In this document: piece by piece, positions 1 through 5,730 of the stretch | How the letters are laid out: every line of letters starts with the position of its first letter | How positions within the stretch are numbered: the stretch's first letter is position 1 | Assembly: GCA_002308635.1 (NCBI GenBank) | Contig: DBWG01000014.1 | Location: 3,358 to 12,060 of the forward strand | Source of the DNA: Ruminococcaceae bacterium UBA1244 | GTDB lineage: Bacteria; Bacillota; Clostridia; Oscillospirales; Acutalibacteraceae | Reading direction: 5' to 3' | DNA: 8,703 bases | Made by a program: the position numbers and the translations under genes | Notes under the pieces: model-generated | Database searches by the model: none | The model's input: the letters and a program-made list of their open reading frames with translations, nothing else | Told to the model about the DNA's origin: nothing

Positions 1-371
1 CAGCACTGGTGAGTAGCGCCGTCTTCACCGACAGTGATGCCGGCGTGTGAGCCTGCGATCTTTACGTTAAGGTGAGGATAGCCGACGGAATTTCTGATCT
101 GCTCATAAGCTCTGCCTGTAGCAAACATTGCAAATGAAGCGGCAAACGGGACCTTTCCGCATGAAGCGAGGCCTGCTGCAACGCCGATCATATTTCCTTC
201 GGAAATACCGCAGTCAAAGAATCTGTCGGGATATGCCTTTTTGAAAATGTCTGTTTTTGTTGCAGCCGCAAGGTCTGCATCAAGAACAACGATCTCGGGA
301 TGCTCCTTTGCAAGCTCACAAAGTGCAAGTCCGAAGCTTTCTCTTGTAGCGATCTTTTTTGTTTCTGCCAT
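1..371 (-). CDS. Transketolase, C-terminal subunit (partial)
   Basis: This is the 5' part of the second gene of a split transketolase; the window edge cuts it after about 123 codons. Transketolase moves two-carbon ketol units between sugar phosphates in the non-oxidative pentose phosphate pathway, in the cytosol. The visible protein begins MAETKKIATRES and covers the pyrimidine-binding domain. It contains CGISEGNMIG at about residues 54-63, where E58 matches the glutamate that activates the thiamine diphosphate aminopyrimidine ring, and the conserved GEDGATHQ at 115-122. The ATG at 371 lies 2 nt after the stop of the N-terminal subunit gene and has its own GGAGG site (379-383) inside that gene, so the two are almost certainly translated from one mRNA and form one enzyme. 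The C-terminal domain is outside the window. A related 1-deoxyxylulose-5-phosphate synthase is less likely, because that enzyme is normally a single chain of over 600 residues. Confidence 0.93.
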   Translation of the reverse strand, partial: MAETKKIATRESFGLALCELAKEHPEIVVLDADLAAATKTDIFKKAYPDRFFDCGISEGNMIGVAAGLASCGKVPFAASFAMFATGRAYEQIRNSVGYPHLNVKIAGSHAGITVGEDGATHQC

Positions 372-373
372 GA

Positions 374-1216
374 TTACGCCTCCAATGCTCTGAGCTGTGC
401 ATCAAGCTCGTCAATTGCAATTTTATATTCATCGGCATTCGGAGCCTTTCCGTGCCAGCCGACCTGATTTTCCATATAAGAAACGCCCTTGCCCTTTACG
501 GTCTTTGCGATGATAGCTGTGGGTTTTCCTTTGGTAGCCTTTGCCTTGTTGAGCGCAGCTTCTATCTCGTCAAAGTTATGGCCGTCGATATTGATGACCT
601 CAAAGCCGAAGCTCTCGAATTTCTTATCGACCTCTCCGAGACCGGCAACATCGTTGACGTGACCGTCGATCTGGAGTCCGTTGAAGTCTACGATAACGCA
701 GAGGTTGTCAAGCTTTTGGTGAGCGGCGAACATTGCAGCCTCCCATACCTGACCTTCTTCACATTCACCGTCGCCCAGCATAGCATAGACCCTGTAGTCC
801 TTATTGTCATACTTTGCTGCAAGAGCCATACCGCAGGCTGCCGAAACGCCCTGTCCGAGAGAGCCTGAACTCATATCAACGCCGGGAGTTCCTTTCATAT
901 CCGGATGTCCCTGAAGCATAGCGCCGATGTGACGCAGAACCTGTATCTCCTCCGGCGGGAAATATCCCTTGAGAGCCAGTGCGCCGTAAAGTGCAGGACA
1001 GCAGTGTCCCTTTGAGAGAACAAAGCGGTCTCTGTCGGGATCAGCGGGATTTTTGGGATCGACCTTCATCTCTTTGAAGTAGAGATAGGTGATGATATCC
1101 GCAGCGGAAAGCGAGCCGCCGGGATGTCCCGATTTTGCATTGAACACGCCCTCGATAATGTACCTTCTTACCTTACAGGCGTTTTTTTCCATTTCCAAAA
1201 GTTCCTGATTTTCCAT
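374..1216 (-). CDS. Transketolase, N-terminal subunit
   Basis: This 280-residue protein is the thiamine diphosphate pyrophosphate-binding half of a two-chain transketolase; the usual length for such N-terminal subunits is about 270-285, so it is complete. Visible landmarks are SGHPGG (29-34), SKGH (68-71), SSGSLGQG (116-123) and the ThDP/metal motif that starts with GDG at 148-150 and ends with N169 in VDFNG. GWHGKAPN (253-260) is the conserved region that contributes an active-site histidine. The start ATG at 1216 is preceded by GGAGGAAA (1225-1232) with about 11 nt spacing. The C-terminal subunit gene follows after 2 nt. I found no convincing promoter in the 124 nt upstream, so it may be transcribed from further upstream, through the Ser-rich protein gene, or from a weak promoter. 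Activity requires the partner subunit. Confidence 0.95.
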   Translation of the reverse strand: MENQELLEMEKNACKVRRYIIEGVFNAKSGHPGGSLSAADIITYLYFKEMKVDPKNPADPDRDRFVLSKGHCCPALYGALALKGYFPPEEIQVLRHIGAMLQGHPDMKGTPGVDMSSGSLGQGVSAACGMALAAKYDNKDYRVYAMLGDGECEEGQVWEAAMFAAHQKLDNLCVIVDFNGLQIDGHVNDVAGLGEVDKKFESFGFEVINIDGHNFDEIEAALNKAKATKGKPTAIIAKTVKGKGVSYMENQVGWHGKAPNADEYKIAIDELDAQLRALEA

Positions 1217-1340
1217 TCTGACAATTTCCTCCGTTTCTGAAGTTTTCTGAAGCTCTATCTTACAAGGTGCCGCATTGTGAGCCGTTGTCGGTTATGGAGC
1301 AGTTTTGCCTTGTTCACCCTGCGCCGCCTGAGTTTTTGTT

Positions 1341-2207
1341 TCAGCGTGATCTTCTTTTTCTTTTTTTCTTTGATACCACAGTCGTTATTATCACGGCAGC
1401 GATAATAACAACACCGACTGATACGGCAGCTATTGCCGAAACAAGAAATATCCAGTCGTCGTTCCCGCCGCCCTGATCTTTTTTCATATCCTCAAAAGGT
1501 GCGGCATTGCCGTCTTTTTTAAGGACCTTTGATGTCTGAACCACATTTGATCTTTCCAGATCGGCCCTTACATTTTCCCAGTCGCCGGATGTGCGGTTGT
1601 CTTCGTCCACCTCTTCGTATGAGCCGAGTGCATTGGTATCCTTGTGTTCCTCAAAGGAGCTTTCCTCCTCAGGATACGAAGCTGTATGACCTGACGAATC
1701 CTCGCTGTTCTCAGGAACAGACGATGAATGGTCCGTTACATAAAACACTCCGCTGTGACTGTTCTGCGGTACTTCCGGATCGTCCTCTGAATATTCATGT
1801 GTCTCGCTGACAGGTTCGGAGCGTTCCTCACGGCTTTCCGGACGGCTGACATATACCGGTCGGGAGCTTTGTACAGGGACGGAACTCTGCACCGGAACCG
1901 AACTCTGTACCGGAATCGAACTCTGTACCGGAACCGAACTCTGCACCGGAACCGAATGTTCCGATATTTCAGGCACACTGCTTGTCTGTATGACCGGACT
2001 TTTGGAGGTTTCCGGATCTTTGACGGTGCTTGTTTCCGGAGTGCTGACTTCGATGCGGCTGCTTTCGTGATATACGCTGCTTTCAGTTGGCTCAGCGCCC
2101 ACCGCAAACTGAGGAAGAACGATAGTCAATGCGAGAGCTGCCGATGCAGCAAGATATTTCAGTCTTTTTTTGTTATCCATAATATAACGCCGGATCCTTT
2201 CGGTCAT
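1341..2207 (-). CDS. Secreted membrane-anchored Ser/Pro/Glu-rich repeat protein
   Basis: I do not recognise this 288-residue protein as a named family. It has a signal peptide: a basic stretch DNKKRLK, a hydrophobic core at about 19-36 (YLAASAALALTIVLPQFAV) and a likely cleavage after VGA at residue 38. A long low-complexity Ser/Pro/Glu/Val region follows, with five perfect-phase copies of S-[VI]-P-V-Q-S at 85-114 and a degenerate sixth copy. The C-terminus has a hydrophobic helix (about 252-278) and then a basic tail (KKKRKRRSR, 280-288). This topology puts the Ser-rich stalk outside and the tail inside. No LPXTG sortase motif is present. The stalk could be a spacer or glycosylated linker, but no globular domain is visible. 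Start choice is uncertain: Met1 (2207) has no well-spaced SD, while Met10 (2180, MDNKKRLK) gives a more typical signal peptide and has AAAGGA 14 nt upstream. It has its own promoter at 2238-2267. Confidence 0.8.
   Translation of the reverse strand: MTERIRRYIMDNKKRLKYLAASAALALTIVLPQFAVGAEPTESSVYHESSRIEVSTPETSTVKDPETSKSPVIQTSSVPEISEHSVPVQSSVPVQSSIPVQSSVPVQSSVPVQSSRPVYVSRPESREERSEPVSETHEYSEDDPEVPQNSHSGVFYVTDHSSSVPENSEDSSGHTASYPEEESSFEEHKDTNALGSYEEVDEDNRTSGDWENVRADLERSNVVQTSKVLKKDGNAAPFEDMKKDQGGGNDDWIFLVSAIAAVSVGVVIIAAVIITTVVSKKKRKRRSR
1866..1955 (-). repeat. 18-bp tandem repeat inside the Ser-rich protein gene
   Basis: Five consecutive 18-bp units, each encoding S-[VI]-P-V-Q-S, run in frame. 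The plus-strand unit is close to ACTCTGCACCGGAACCGA and copies differ at only a few third-codon positions, apart from a more diverged copy at the 1866 end. The unit length is a multiple of three, so gain or loss of copies would keep the reading frame and only change stalk length. Confidence 0.9.
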
Positions 2208-2237
2208 TTCACGTTTATTATCATCATTCCTTGTCTA

Positions 2238-2267
2238 ATCATAACACATACCGATAGGATTTTACAA
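2238..2267 (-). promoter_or_regulatory. Promoter of the Ser-rich protein gene
   Basis: On the minus strand TTGTAA (2262-2267) is followed after 18 bp by TATGAT (2238-2243), and a TG one base before the -10 makes it an extended -10. Transcription should start near 2231, about 24 nt before the ATG at 2207. Confidence 0.65.
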
Positions 2268-2326
2268 CAGATTTTTTATATTTCTGCAATTTTAAGATAT
2301 AATTTGATAAATTTCCGGGTATTAAT

Positions 2327-2338
2327 GTTAATATTAAC
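2327..2338. other. Perfect 12-bp palindrome GTTAATATTAAC
   Basis: A perfect palindrome lies in the AT-rich gap between the pyridoxal kinase stop and the promoter of the Ser-rich protein gene, about 60 bp upstream of the -35. It could be a protein-binding site, but 12-bp AT-rich palindromes also occur by chance. The rest of the 2208-2366 gap shows only the promoter, and I see no terminator after the kinase gene. Confidence 0.3.
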
Positions 2339-2366
2339 TATAGCGCTGTCCTGATGTGAACAACGA

Positions 2367-3191
2367 TCATATAAGCTCGCCGAGAATTTCTTCAAAGCAC
2401 ACGCCGTCCTCTGCCGGTATACCGAGTTCATCGGACAGTGTGATAGCCTTTCCGACAAATCCGGCAGCTTTTTTTACGGAAACCTCAAGGTCTGTTCCAT
2501 GAACGGCATCGGCAGCAATAATCGACGCAAACACGTCTCCTGTACCTGCGTGAGGCGATCCCGAAACAGGCTGACGGAGCAATGAATAGGAGCCGTTTTT
2601 GCGGCGGATGAAGTCGCATATATCATTGCCGTCAGAGATACCGGTGATAACGATATTTTCCGCACCCATCTCACGAAGCCTTTCCGAAACGGCGAGCAGC
2701 TCGTTCAGGCTGAAACCCGTGCTGCGGTAGGGAATACCCGAAAGTATGCAGGCCTCTGTCAGGTTAGGGGTTATTATTGTTGAAAGCGGAAGGAGTTTTT
2801 TCAGCTCGCTGCAAAGGGCATCGTCTATTGTCGCATACTGTTTGCCGTTATCGCCCATTACCGGATCTACGATAACTGCGGTATTTTCGCCTCTGAAACG
2901 CTCAATAAAATCTTCAACTATCTTTACCTGATGCACCGAACCCAAAAAGCCGGTGTATATTCCATCAAAGTCAAGCCCTAACTTTTCCCATTTTTTATAA
3001 TACGGTCTCATCCTGTCGGTATAGTCGTCAAAGAAAAAATCCTCATAGCCCGTATGGTTTGAAAGGATAGCTGTCGGAACAGCACAGCACTGTATTTTCA
3101 TTGCCGAGATTATGGGCACAGAGACCATCAGAGAGCATCTTCCAAAGCCCGAAAAATCATTTATCACAGCAAGCCTTTTTTGTTTTCTCAC
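2367..3191 (-). CDS. Pyridoxal/pyridoxamine kinase (ribokinase family)
   Basis: This enzyme would phosphorylate pyridoxal, pyridoxine or pyridoxamine with ATP in the cytosol, salvaging vitamin B6 into pyridoxal phosphate. With the GTG start used here it has 274 residues, close to the family norm of about 280. The N-terminus carries INDFSGFGRCSL (10-21), typical of PdxY/PdxK proteins. Mid-protein VDPVMGDNGKQY (108-119) and TPNLTEA (131-137) are kinase signatures. The anion-hole and catalytic loop is SPHAGTGDVFAS (212-223), with D219 as expected catalytic base. The start is decided by the SD: an upstream in-frame ATG at 3209 sits on top of AAAGGAGG (3199-3206) and only a few bases after the predicted transcription start, so the GTG at 3191, 7 nt after the SD, is the true start. 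It has its own consensus promoter right after the terminator of the previous operon. Exact substrate preference cannot be read from sequence. Confidence 0.92.
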   Translation of the reverse strand: MRKQKRLAVINDFSGFGRCSLMVSVPIISAMKIQCCAVPTAILSNHTGYEDFFFDDYTDRMRPYYKKWEKLGLDFDGIYTGFLGSVHQVKIVEDFIERFRGENTAVIVDPVMGDNGKQYATIDDALCSELKKLLPLSTIITPNLTEACILSGIPYRSTGFSLNELLAVSERLREMGAENIVITGISDGNDICDFIRRKNGSYSLLRQPVSGSPHAGTGDVFASIIAADAVHGTDLEVSVKKAAGFVGKAITLSDELGIPAEDGVCFEEILGELI

Positions 3192-3198
3192 AGCAAGC

Positions 3199-3206
3199 CC
3201 TCCTTT
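3199..3206 (-). promoter_or_regulatory. Ribosome binding site that fixes the GTG start of the pyridoxal kinase
   Basis: AAAGGAGG on the minus strand lies 7 nt before GTG 3191. The alternative ATG at 3207-3209 directly abuts it and would have no SD of its own, so it is not a plausible start. Confidence 0.85.
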
Positions 3207-3218
3207 CATACATGAATT

Positions 3219-3247
3219 ATAATATTACAATTTTGCTCTTATGTCAA
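3219..3247 (-). promoter_or_regulatory. Promoter of the pyridoxal kinase gene
   Basis: A perfect -35 TTGACA (3242-3247) is followed after 17 bp by TATTAT (3219-3224) on the minus strand. The predicted start is near 3212, giving a leader of about 20 nt. The -35 begins only 5 bp after the terminator hairpin of the preceding operon. Confidence 0.85.
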
Positions 3248-3251
3248 ACGC

Positions 3252-3292
3252 AAAAACCATCCCTGCGGAAAAATATCCGCAGGGATGGTTTT
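3252..3292 (-). terminator. Rho-independent terminator of the membrane-protein operon
   Basis: A perfect 17-bp stem (3253-3269 with 3276-3292) encloses a 6-nt loop. The minus strand reads GGTTTTTGCGTTT after the GC-rich part, which gives the U tract. It lies about 40 nt after the stop at 3332. A short T run exists on the plus strand too, so it may stop both directions, but no plus-strand gene needs it. Confidence 0.9.
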
Positions 3293-3331
3293 ACAGGGGG
3301 AGAGAAGATATATCAATAAATGCAGACGTAT

Positions 3332-3892
3332 TTACTGAATAGGTACGTTAGGTGTTTTCGGTTTTCTGAAAGGCTTGGTGAGGATATCCAGGAACGTGAG
3401 CACTGCGATGCCGGTGACTGCATAGAATATGATCCACATATAATCCTTGTATACGGTTTCCTGCTCTTCAAGAATAAGCCCGTTGACGTTTGAAAGGTTT
3501 GATTTCGTTTCGCTGCCCTGAAGATGGACGACCTTGAAGAGTTTCTTTTCGCTGCTGCTGCCTGTGACGGCGTCGACGATCTTGCTGCCCTGTGTTAGGA
3601 AGGGATGCTCGAACATATAATCGAATTTTTCGCTGCCTTTCTTTCCGGTCTTTATAGTCATATATGTGCCGGAAACTTTTGTTGTATAGTATGTGTTTGA
3701 ATCCGATGTTTTCTTGCCGCCGATATTGGAAACACTCAGCGAAACATAATCGCCCTCTGATACAGAAGCTATATTTGTTGTTGAAAGGTCTATCGGGTTC
3801 CTCTGTTTTGTTGCGTCTATCGACATGAAAAGTCCTACGCCGAATATAATTGTTGAAAGTGCAAGTCCGCCTAAAGTTTTAAGTATTCCCAT
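3332..3892 (-). CDS. Two-pass membrane protein of unknown function
   Basis: I do not recognise this 186-residue protein. It has a hydrophobic helix near the N-terminus (about 6-24) and a second at about 152-171, followed by a basic tail (KPFRKPK). This predicts both ends in the cytosol and a central loop of about 125 residues (26-150) outside. The loop is rich in Ser, Thr, Lys and alternating beta-type sequence (YVSLSVSN, YYTTKVSGTYMTIKTG), so it is probably a small beta-rich domain. It has no cysteines and no catalytic motif that I can name. The ATG at 3892 has AAAGGAG 8 nt upstream. It follows the 91-aa membrane protein gene after 47 nt with no promoter or terminator between, so the two are probably one operon. 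This operon ends at the hairpin 3253-3292 and probably answers to the LytTR system upstream. Confidence 0.8.
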   Translation of the reverse strand: MGILKTLGGLALSTIIFGVGLFMSIDATKQRNPIDLSTTNIASVSEGDYVSLSVSNIGGKKTSDSNTYYTTKVSGTYMTIKTGKKGSEKFDYMFEHPFLTQGSKIVDAVTGSSSEKKLFKVVHLQGSETKSNLSNVNGLILEEQETVYKDYMWIIFYAVTGIAVLTFLDILTKPFRKPKTPNVPIQ

Positions 3893-3939
3893 GATAATTA
3901 CTCCTTTGTTTTTTGATTTTTAATTGTTATTGGTATACA

Positions 3940-4215
3940 TCAGTTTCCGAAGAAGCTGTCTTTGAAAGAATTTATGCTGTCTGCTGTGGTGCTGATGTTG
4001 TCGGCGGCATGACTGATAGTTTCTGCTGCTGAGCTGTAGTCAACGTCAGCATTGAAGCAGTGGCGGATGATGTTGGGCACTGCTATGAAAAAAATGATCG
4101 CAATAATTGCAAGTAATACGATGAGTCTGAATATCTTTCTGAGCATAAATCTGAGCAATGCTCTGAATAATCTTCCGATAAGAGTTCCTCTTCTTCTTGG
4201 AAATGCGTTTACCAT
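3940..4215 (-). CDS. Small cationic single-pass membrane protein, unknown function
   Basis: I do not recognise this 91-residue protein. The first 30 residues are strongly basic (RRR at 7-9, then R15, R18, R22, R26, K27, R30) and could form an amphipathic helix. A very hydrophobic segment follows at about 31-50 (LIVLLAIIAIIFFIAV), then a polar, Ser/Ala/Asp-rich tail of about 40 residues (YSSAAETISHAADNISTTAD) that resembles a short helix or coiled coil. The positive-inside rule puts the N-terminus in the cytosol and the tail outside. The start is the ATG at 4215, with GGGGGAA closely upstream; an open frame extends to 4350 but would run through the terminator and operator of the neighbouring gene. 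It is the first gene after a pair of LytTR-type sites (4302-4331), and the two-pass membrane protein follows 47 nt later. Confidence 0.78.
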   Translation of the reverse strand: MVNAFPRRRGTLIGRLFRALLRFMLRKIFRLIVLLAIIAIIFFIAVPNIIRHCFNADVDYSSAAETISHAADNISTTADSINSFKDSFFGN

Positions 4216-4271
4216 AACAAATTCCCCCGTTATATTTTTTGTGTTGTTCTTTGTTCTGAAAAGAGAATACC

Positions 4272-4277
4272 ATAATA
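4272..4277 (-). promoter_or_regulatory. Candidate -10 of the membrane-protein operon
   Basis: TATTAT on the minus strand lies 24 nt after the proximal LytTR site. No good -35 sits 17 bp upstream (the bases there are ACAAAT), as expected if the promoter depends on an activator bound just upstream. The start would be near 4265, giving a leader of about 50 nt. Confidence 0.45.
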
Positions 4278-4301
4278 TTTCCTGAAACGGGAAAATTTGT
4301 C

Positions 4302-4331
4302 GTGAACTGCACGGAATATGTCGTGAACTGC
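4302..4331 (-). promoter_or_regulatory. Paired LytTR-type operator, direct repeats 21 bp apart
   Basis: Two identical 9-bp copies of GCAGTTCAC (minus strand; 4323-4331 and 4302-4310) are separated by exactly 12 bp. Identity extends over 14 bp (TGCAGTTCACGACA), and 17 of 18 bp match in a longer frame. Known LytTR regulators such as AgrA and VirR bind pairs of 9-bp direct repeats containing a central GTT, separated by about 12 bp, so both copies lie on one face of the helix. The pair is upstream of the 3940-4215 gene, and a LytTR regulator is encoded about 1.4 kb upstream. That the neighbour regulator binds here is inference. Confidence 0.78.
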
Positions 4332-4369
4332 AAAAAAACTGCCGCATCACTGAAGATACGGCAGTTTTT
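4332..4369 (-). terminator. Terminator of the response regulator-kinase operon
   Basis: A stem of 11 bp (4334-4344 with 4359-4369) contains ACTGCCG/CGGCAGT and is flanked by A and T runs. On the minus strand the hairpin is followed by a seven-T run (4332-4338). It lies about 13 nt after the kinase stop. The T run abuts the distal LytTR site, so the kinase operon ends and the target promoter region begins within a few bases. Confidence 0.88.
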
Positions 4370-4381
4370 AAGCTGATCGTT

Positions 4382-5728
4382 TTATTTTTTCATTATTATG
4401 GTTGTTGTAAATCGAGTATCTGTACAGCTCATCTGCATGACGGCGCCGTATTTTTCAAGTGCCCGGCGCATATTCCTCAGACCGAACCCGTGACTGCCCT
4501 TGTCGTCCTTTGAGGTATACTGCACATTGTTGTTGAGCGGAGTGCAGTCGATCTTTTCAGCAATGCTGTTGGATATGATTATCATGCGCTGATAGTCGGT
4601 CTTTCTGAATGAGATGTCTATTTGTCTTGAAGTGATATCAGGGACTTTTTTGCAGGCTTCAACGGCATTGTCAACGGCATTTGCAAAGACGGCGCAGGTA
4701 TCTATCGGCTTCCATCCGAGACCGCCGTCTATGACCCCGTTTATCCTGATGCGGATATGCTGCTTTCCCATCTCACGGAGCTTTGAGGAGATGAGCGAGT
4801 CGAGCATATCGTCTCCTGTTACGATACGGGGCGAAAGAGCGGCTATCCTTCCTCGGAGAGTGTCGATATATTCCTCTGCTTCGGCATAGCGTTTTTTCTT
4901 CATGAGAACTGCTACTGCCGTGAGGTTGTTGTTGATATCGTGGCGGAAGGCACGGGTCTCCTTCTGGGCTTCACGATAGAGACTTGATGCTGCAAGCTCA
5001 GCTTCAAGAAAATGTTCGTTTTTGATGCGCTGGTCATTGAAGTATGCGCTTTCACGGTTCTTGACGACAAACACAGGGAAAATAACTATGAGTGCAGTAT
5101 AGAACAGCTTTACCGTCCAGAACAGTCTCCGGTATGTATTGTTTCTGATGAGAGCATCCTTGTCGACGCCGAATATGAAGAAAATATACATAAGTGCCGC
5201 AAAGATCAGGTATACCGATACGAGCAGTTCCTCTCTTTTGCGGAACTTTATCGTATAATTTCTGCGGACGAACTGCAGATAAAGTATCAGCGAAATAAGG
5301 CTGAACAATAATATAGCGGTGATGCTGAAAAAGATATGGTCGTCCCTTACATAGGAATCCGAAAAGAGCATGGTCAGCGACAGCTCGTTGATACCGATCA
5401 GCACGGCGGCTGTTGGTATCACAAAGGCATATCCCATAAGGACCGTCCTGAGGCTGTACTGTTTGTTGTATATCACAACTGCCGGAAAAACTATCAGCAG
5501 CATTATGAGCGTGACCACGATCTTCAGCGGCAGGCTGCTTCTCAAAAGCATATTTGAGGCTATTCCGAAAACTGCCGAAAGATTTATCGTTATTATGTTG
5601 TTGATAAAATGAGGCTTTACGGCATCATAAAAAAAGCAGTGTACCAGATAGAGCGAAGCGACGAACGCAAGTCCGTAGCTTATATTCCCGAAAAAGACCG
5701 ACAAAAAATCATAAGCTGAAACGTTCAA
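4382..5728 (-). CDS. Membrane sensor histidine kinase, AgrC/NatK-like
   Basis: This 448-residue protein should autophosphorylate on histidine and pass the phosphate to the adjacent LytTR regulator. The N-terminal half is a membrane sensor with about six or seven hydrophobic segments (roughly 12-34, 44-62, 68-87, 95-120, 133-153, 168-188, 205-223) and almost no extracellular domain, as in AgrC-type sensors of peptides or membrane state. The dimerisation motif is FRHDINNNLTAV (261-272) with H263 as phosphoacceptor; the HDxxN form is typical of this HPK10-like group. The GHKL ATPase domain shows the N box FANAVDNAVEACK (348-360) and the G box GSHGFGLRNM (411-420). The start is TTG at 5728, 10 nt after AAGGAGG and 2 nt after the regulator's stop; no ATG lies near. 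The two genes are thus translationally coupled. No AgrB/AgrD-like peptide gene is adjacent, so the signal is unknown. Confidence 0.9.
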   Translation of the reverse strand: MNVSAYDFLSVFFGNISYGLAFVASLYLVHCFFYDAVKPHFINNIITINLSAVFGIASNMLLRSSLPLKIVVTLIMLLIVFPAVVIYNKQYSLRTVLMGYAFVIPTAAVLIGINELSLTMLFSDSYVRDDHIFFSITAILLFSLISLILYLQFVRRNYTIKFRKREELLVSVYLIFAALMYIFFIFGVDKDALIRNNTYRRLFWTVKLFYTALIVIFPVFVVKNRESAYFNDQRIKNEHFLEAELAASSLYREAQKETRAFRHDINNNLTAVAVLMKKKRYAEAEEYIDTLRGRIAALSPRIVTGDDMLDSLISSKLREMGKQHIRIRINGVIDGGLGWKPIDTCAVFANAVDNAVEACKKVPDITSRQIDISFRKTDYQRMIIISNSIAEKIDCTPLNNNVQYTSKDDKGSHGFGLRNMRRALEKYGAVMQMSCTDTRFTTTIIMKK

Positions 5729-5730
5729 TG

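Noticed and set aside
452..868. 138-aa open frame on the plus strand
   Set aside because: It lies fully antisense to the transketolase N-terminal gene, whose protein has clear family motifs; no SD or family signature supports it.
1234..1252. Tandem TTTCTGAAG repeat upstream of transketolase
   Set aside because: Two 10-bp-spaced copies are too little to claim an operator, and no promoter is visible beside them.
1866..1955. Regular repeats resembling a CRISPR array
   Set aside because: The units are contiguous 18-mers without spacers, in frame within a coding gene, and no cas gene is present.
1736..2107. 123-aa minus-strand frame with repeated Arg-rich units
   Set aside because: It is an alternative frame of the same repeats. 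The frame chosen has a signal peptide, an anchor helix and a promoter with the right spacing.
1797..2354. 185-aa plus-strand open frame with repeated YRNRT
   Set aside because: It is a shadow of the 18-bp repeat in the Ser-rich protein gene and runs across that gene's promoter.
4216..4350. N-terminal extension of the 91-aa membrane protein to 4350
   Set aside because: It would translate through the LytTR sites and part of the terminator hairpin, and the ATG at 4215 has a well-placed GGGGGAA.
5012..5612. Several plus-strand open frames opposite the histidine kinase
   Set aside because: They overlap each other and the kinase membrane domain, and none has a start signal or recognisable family.
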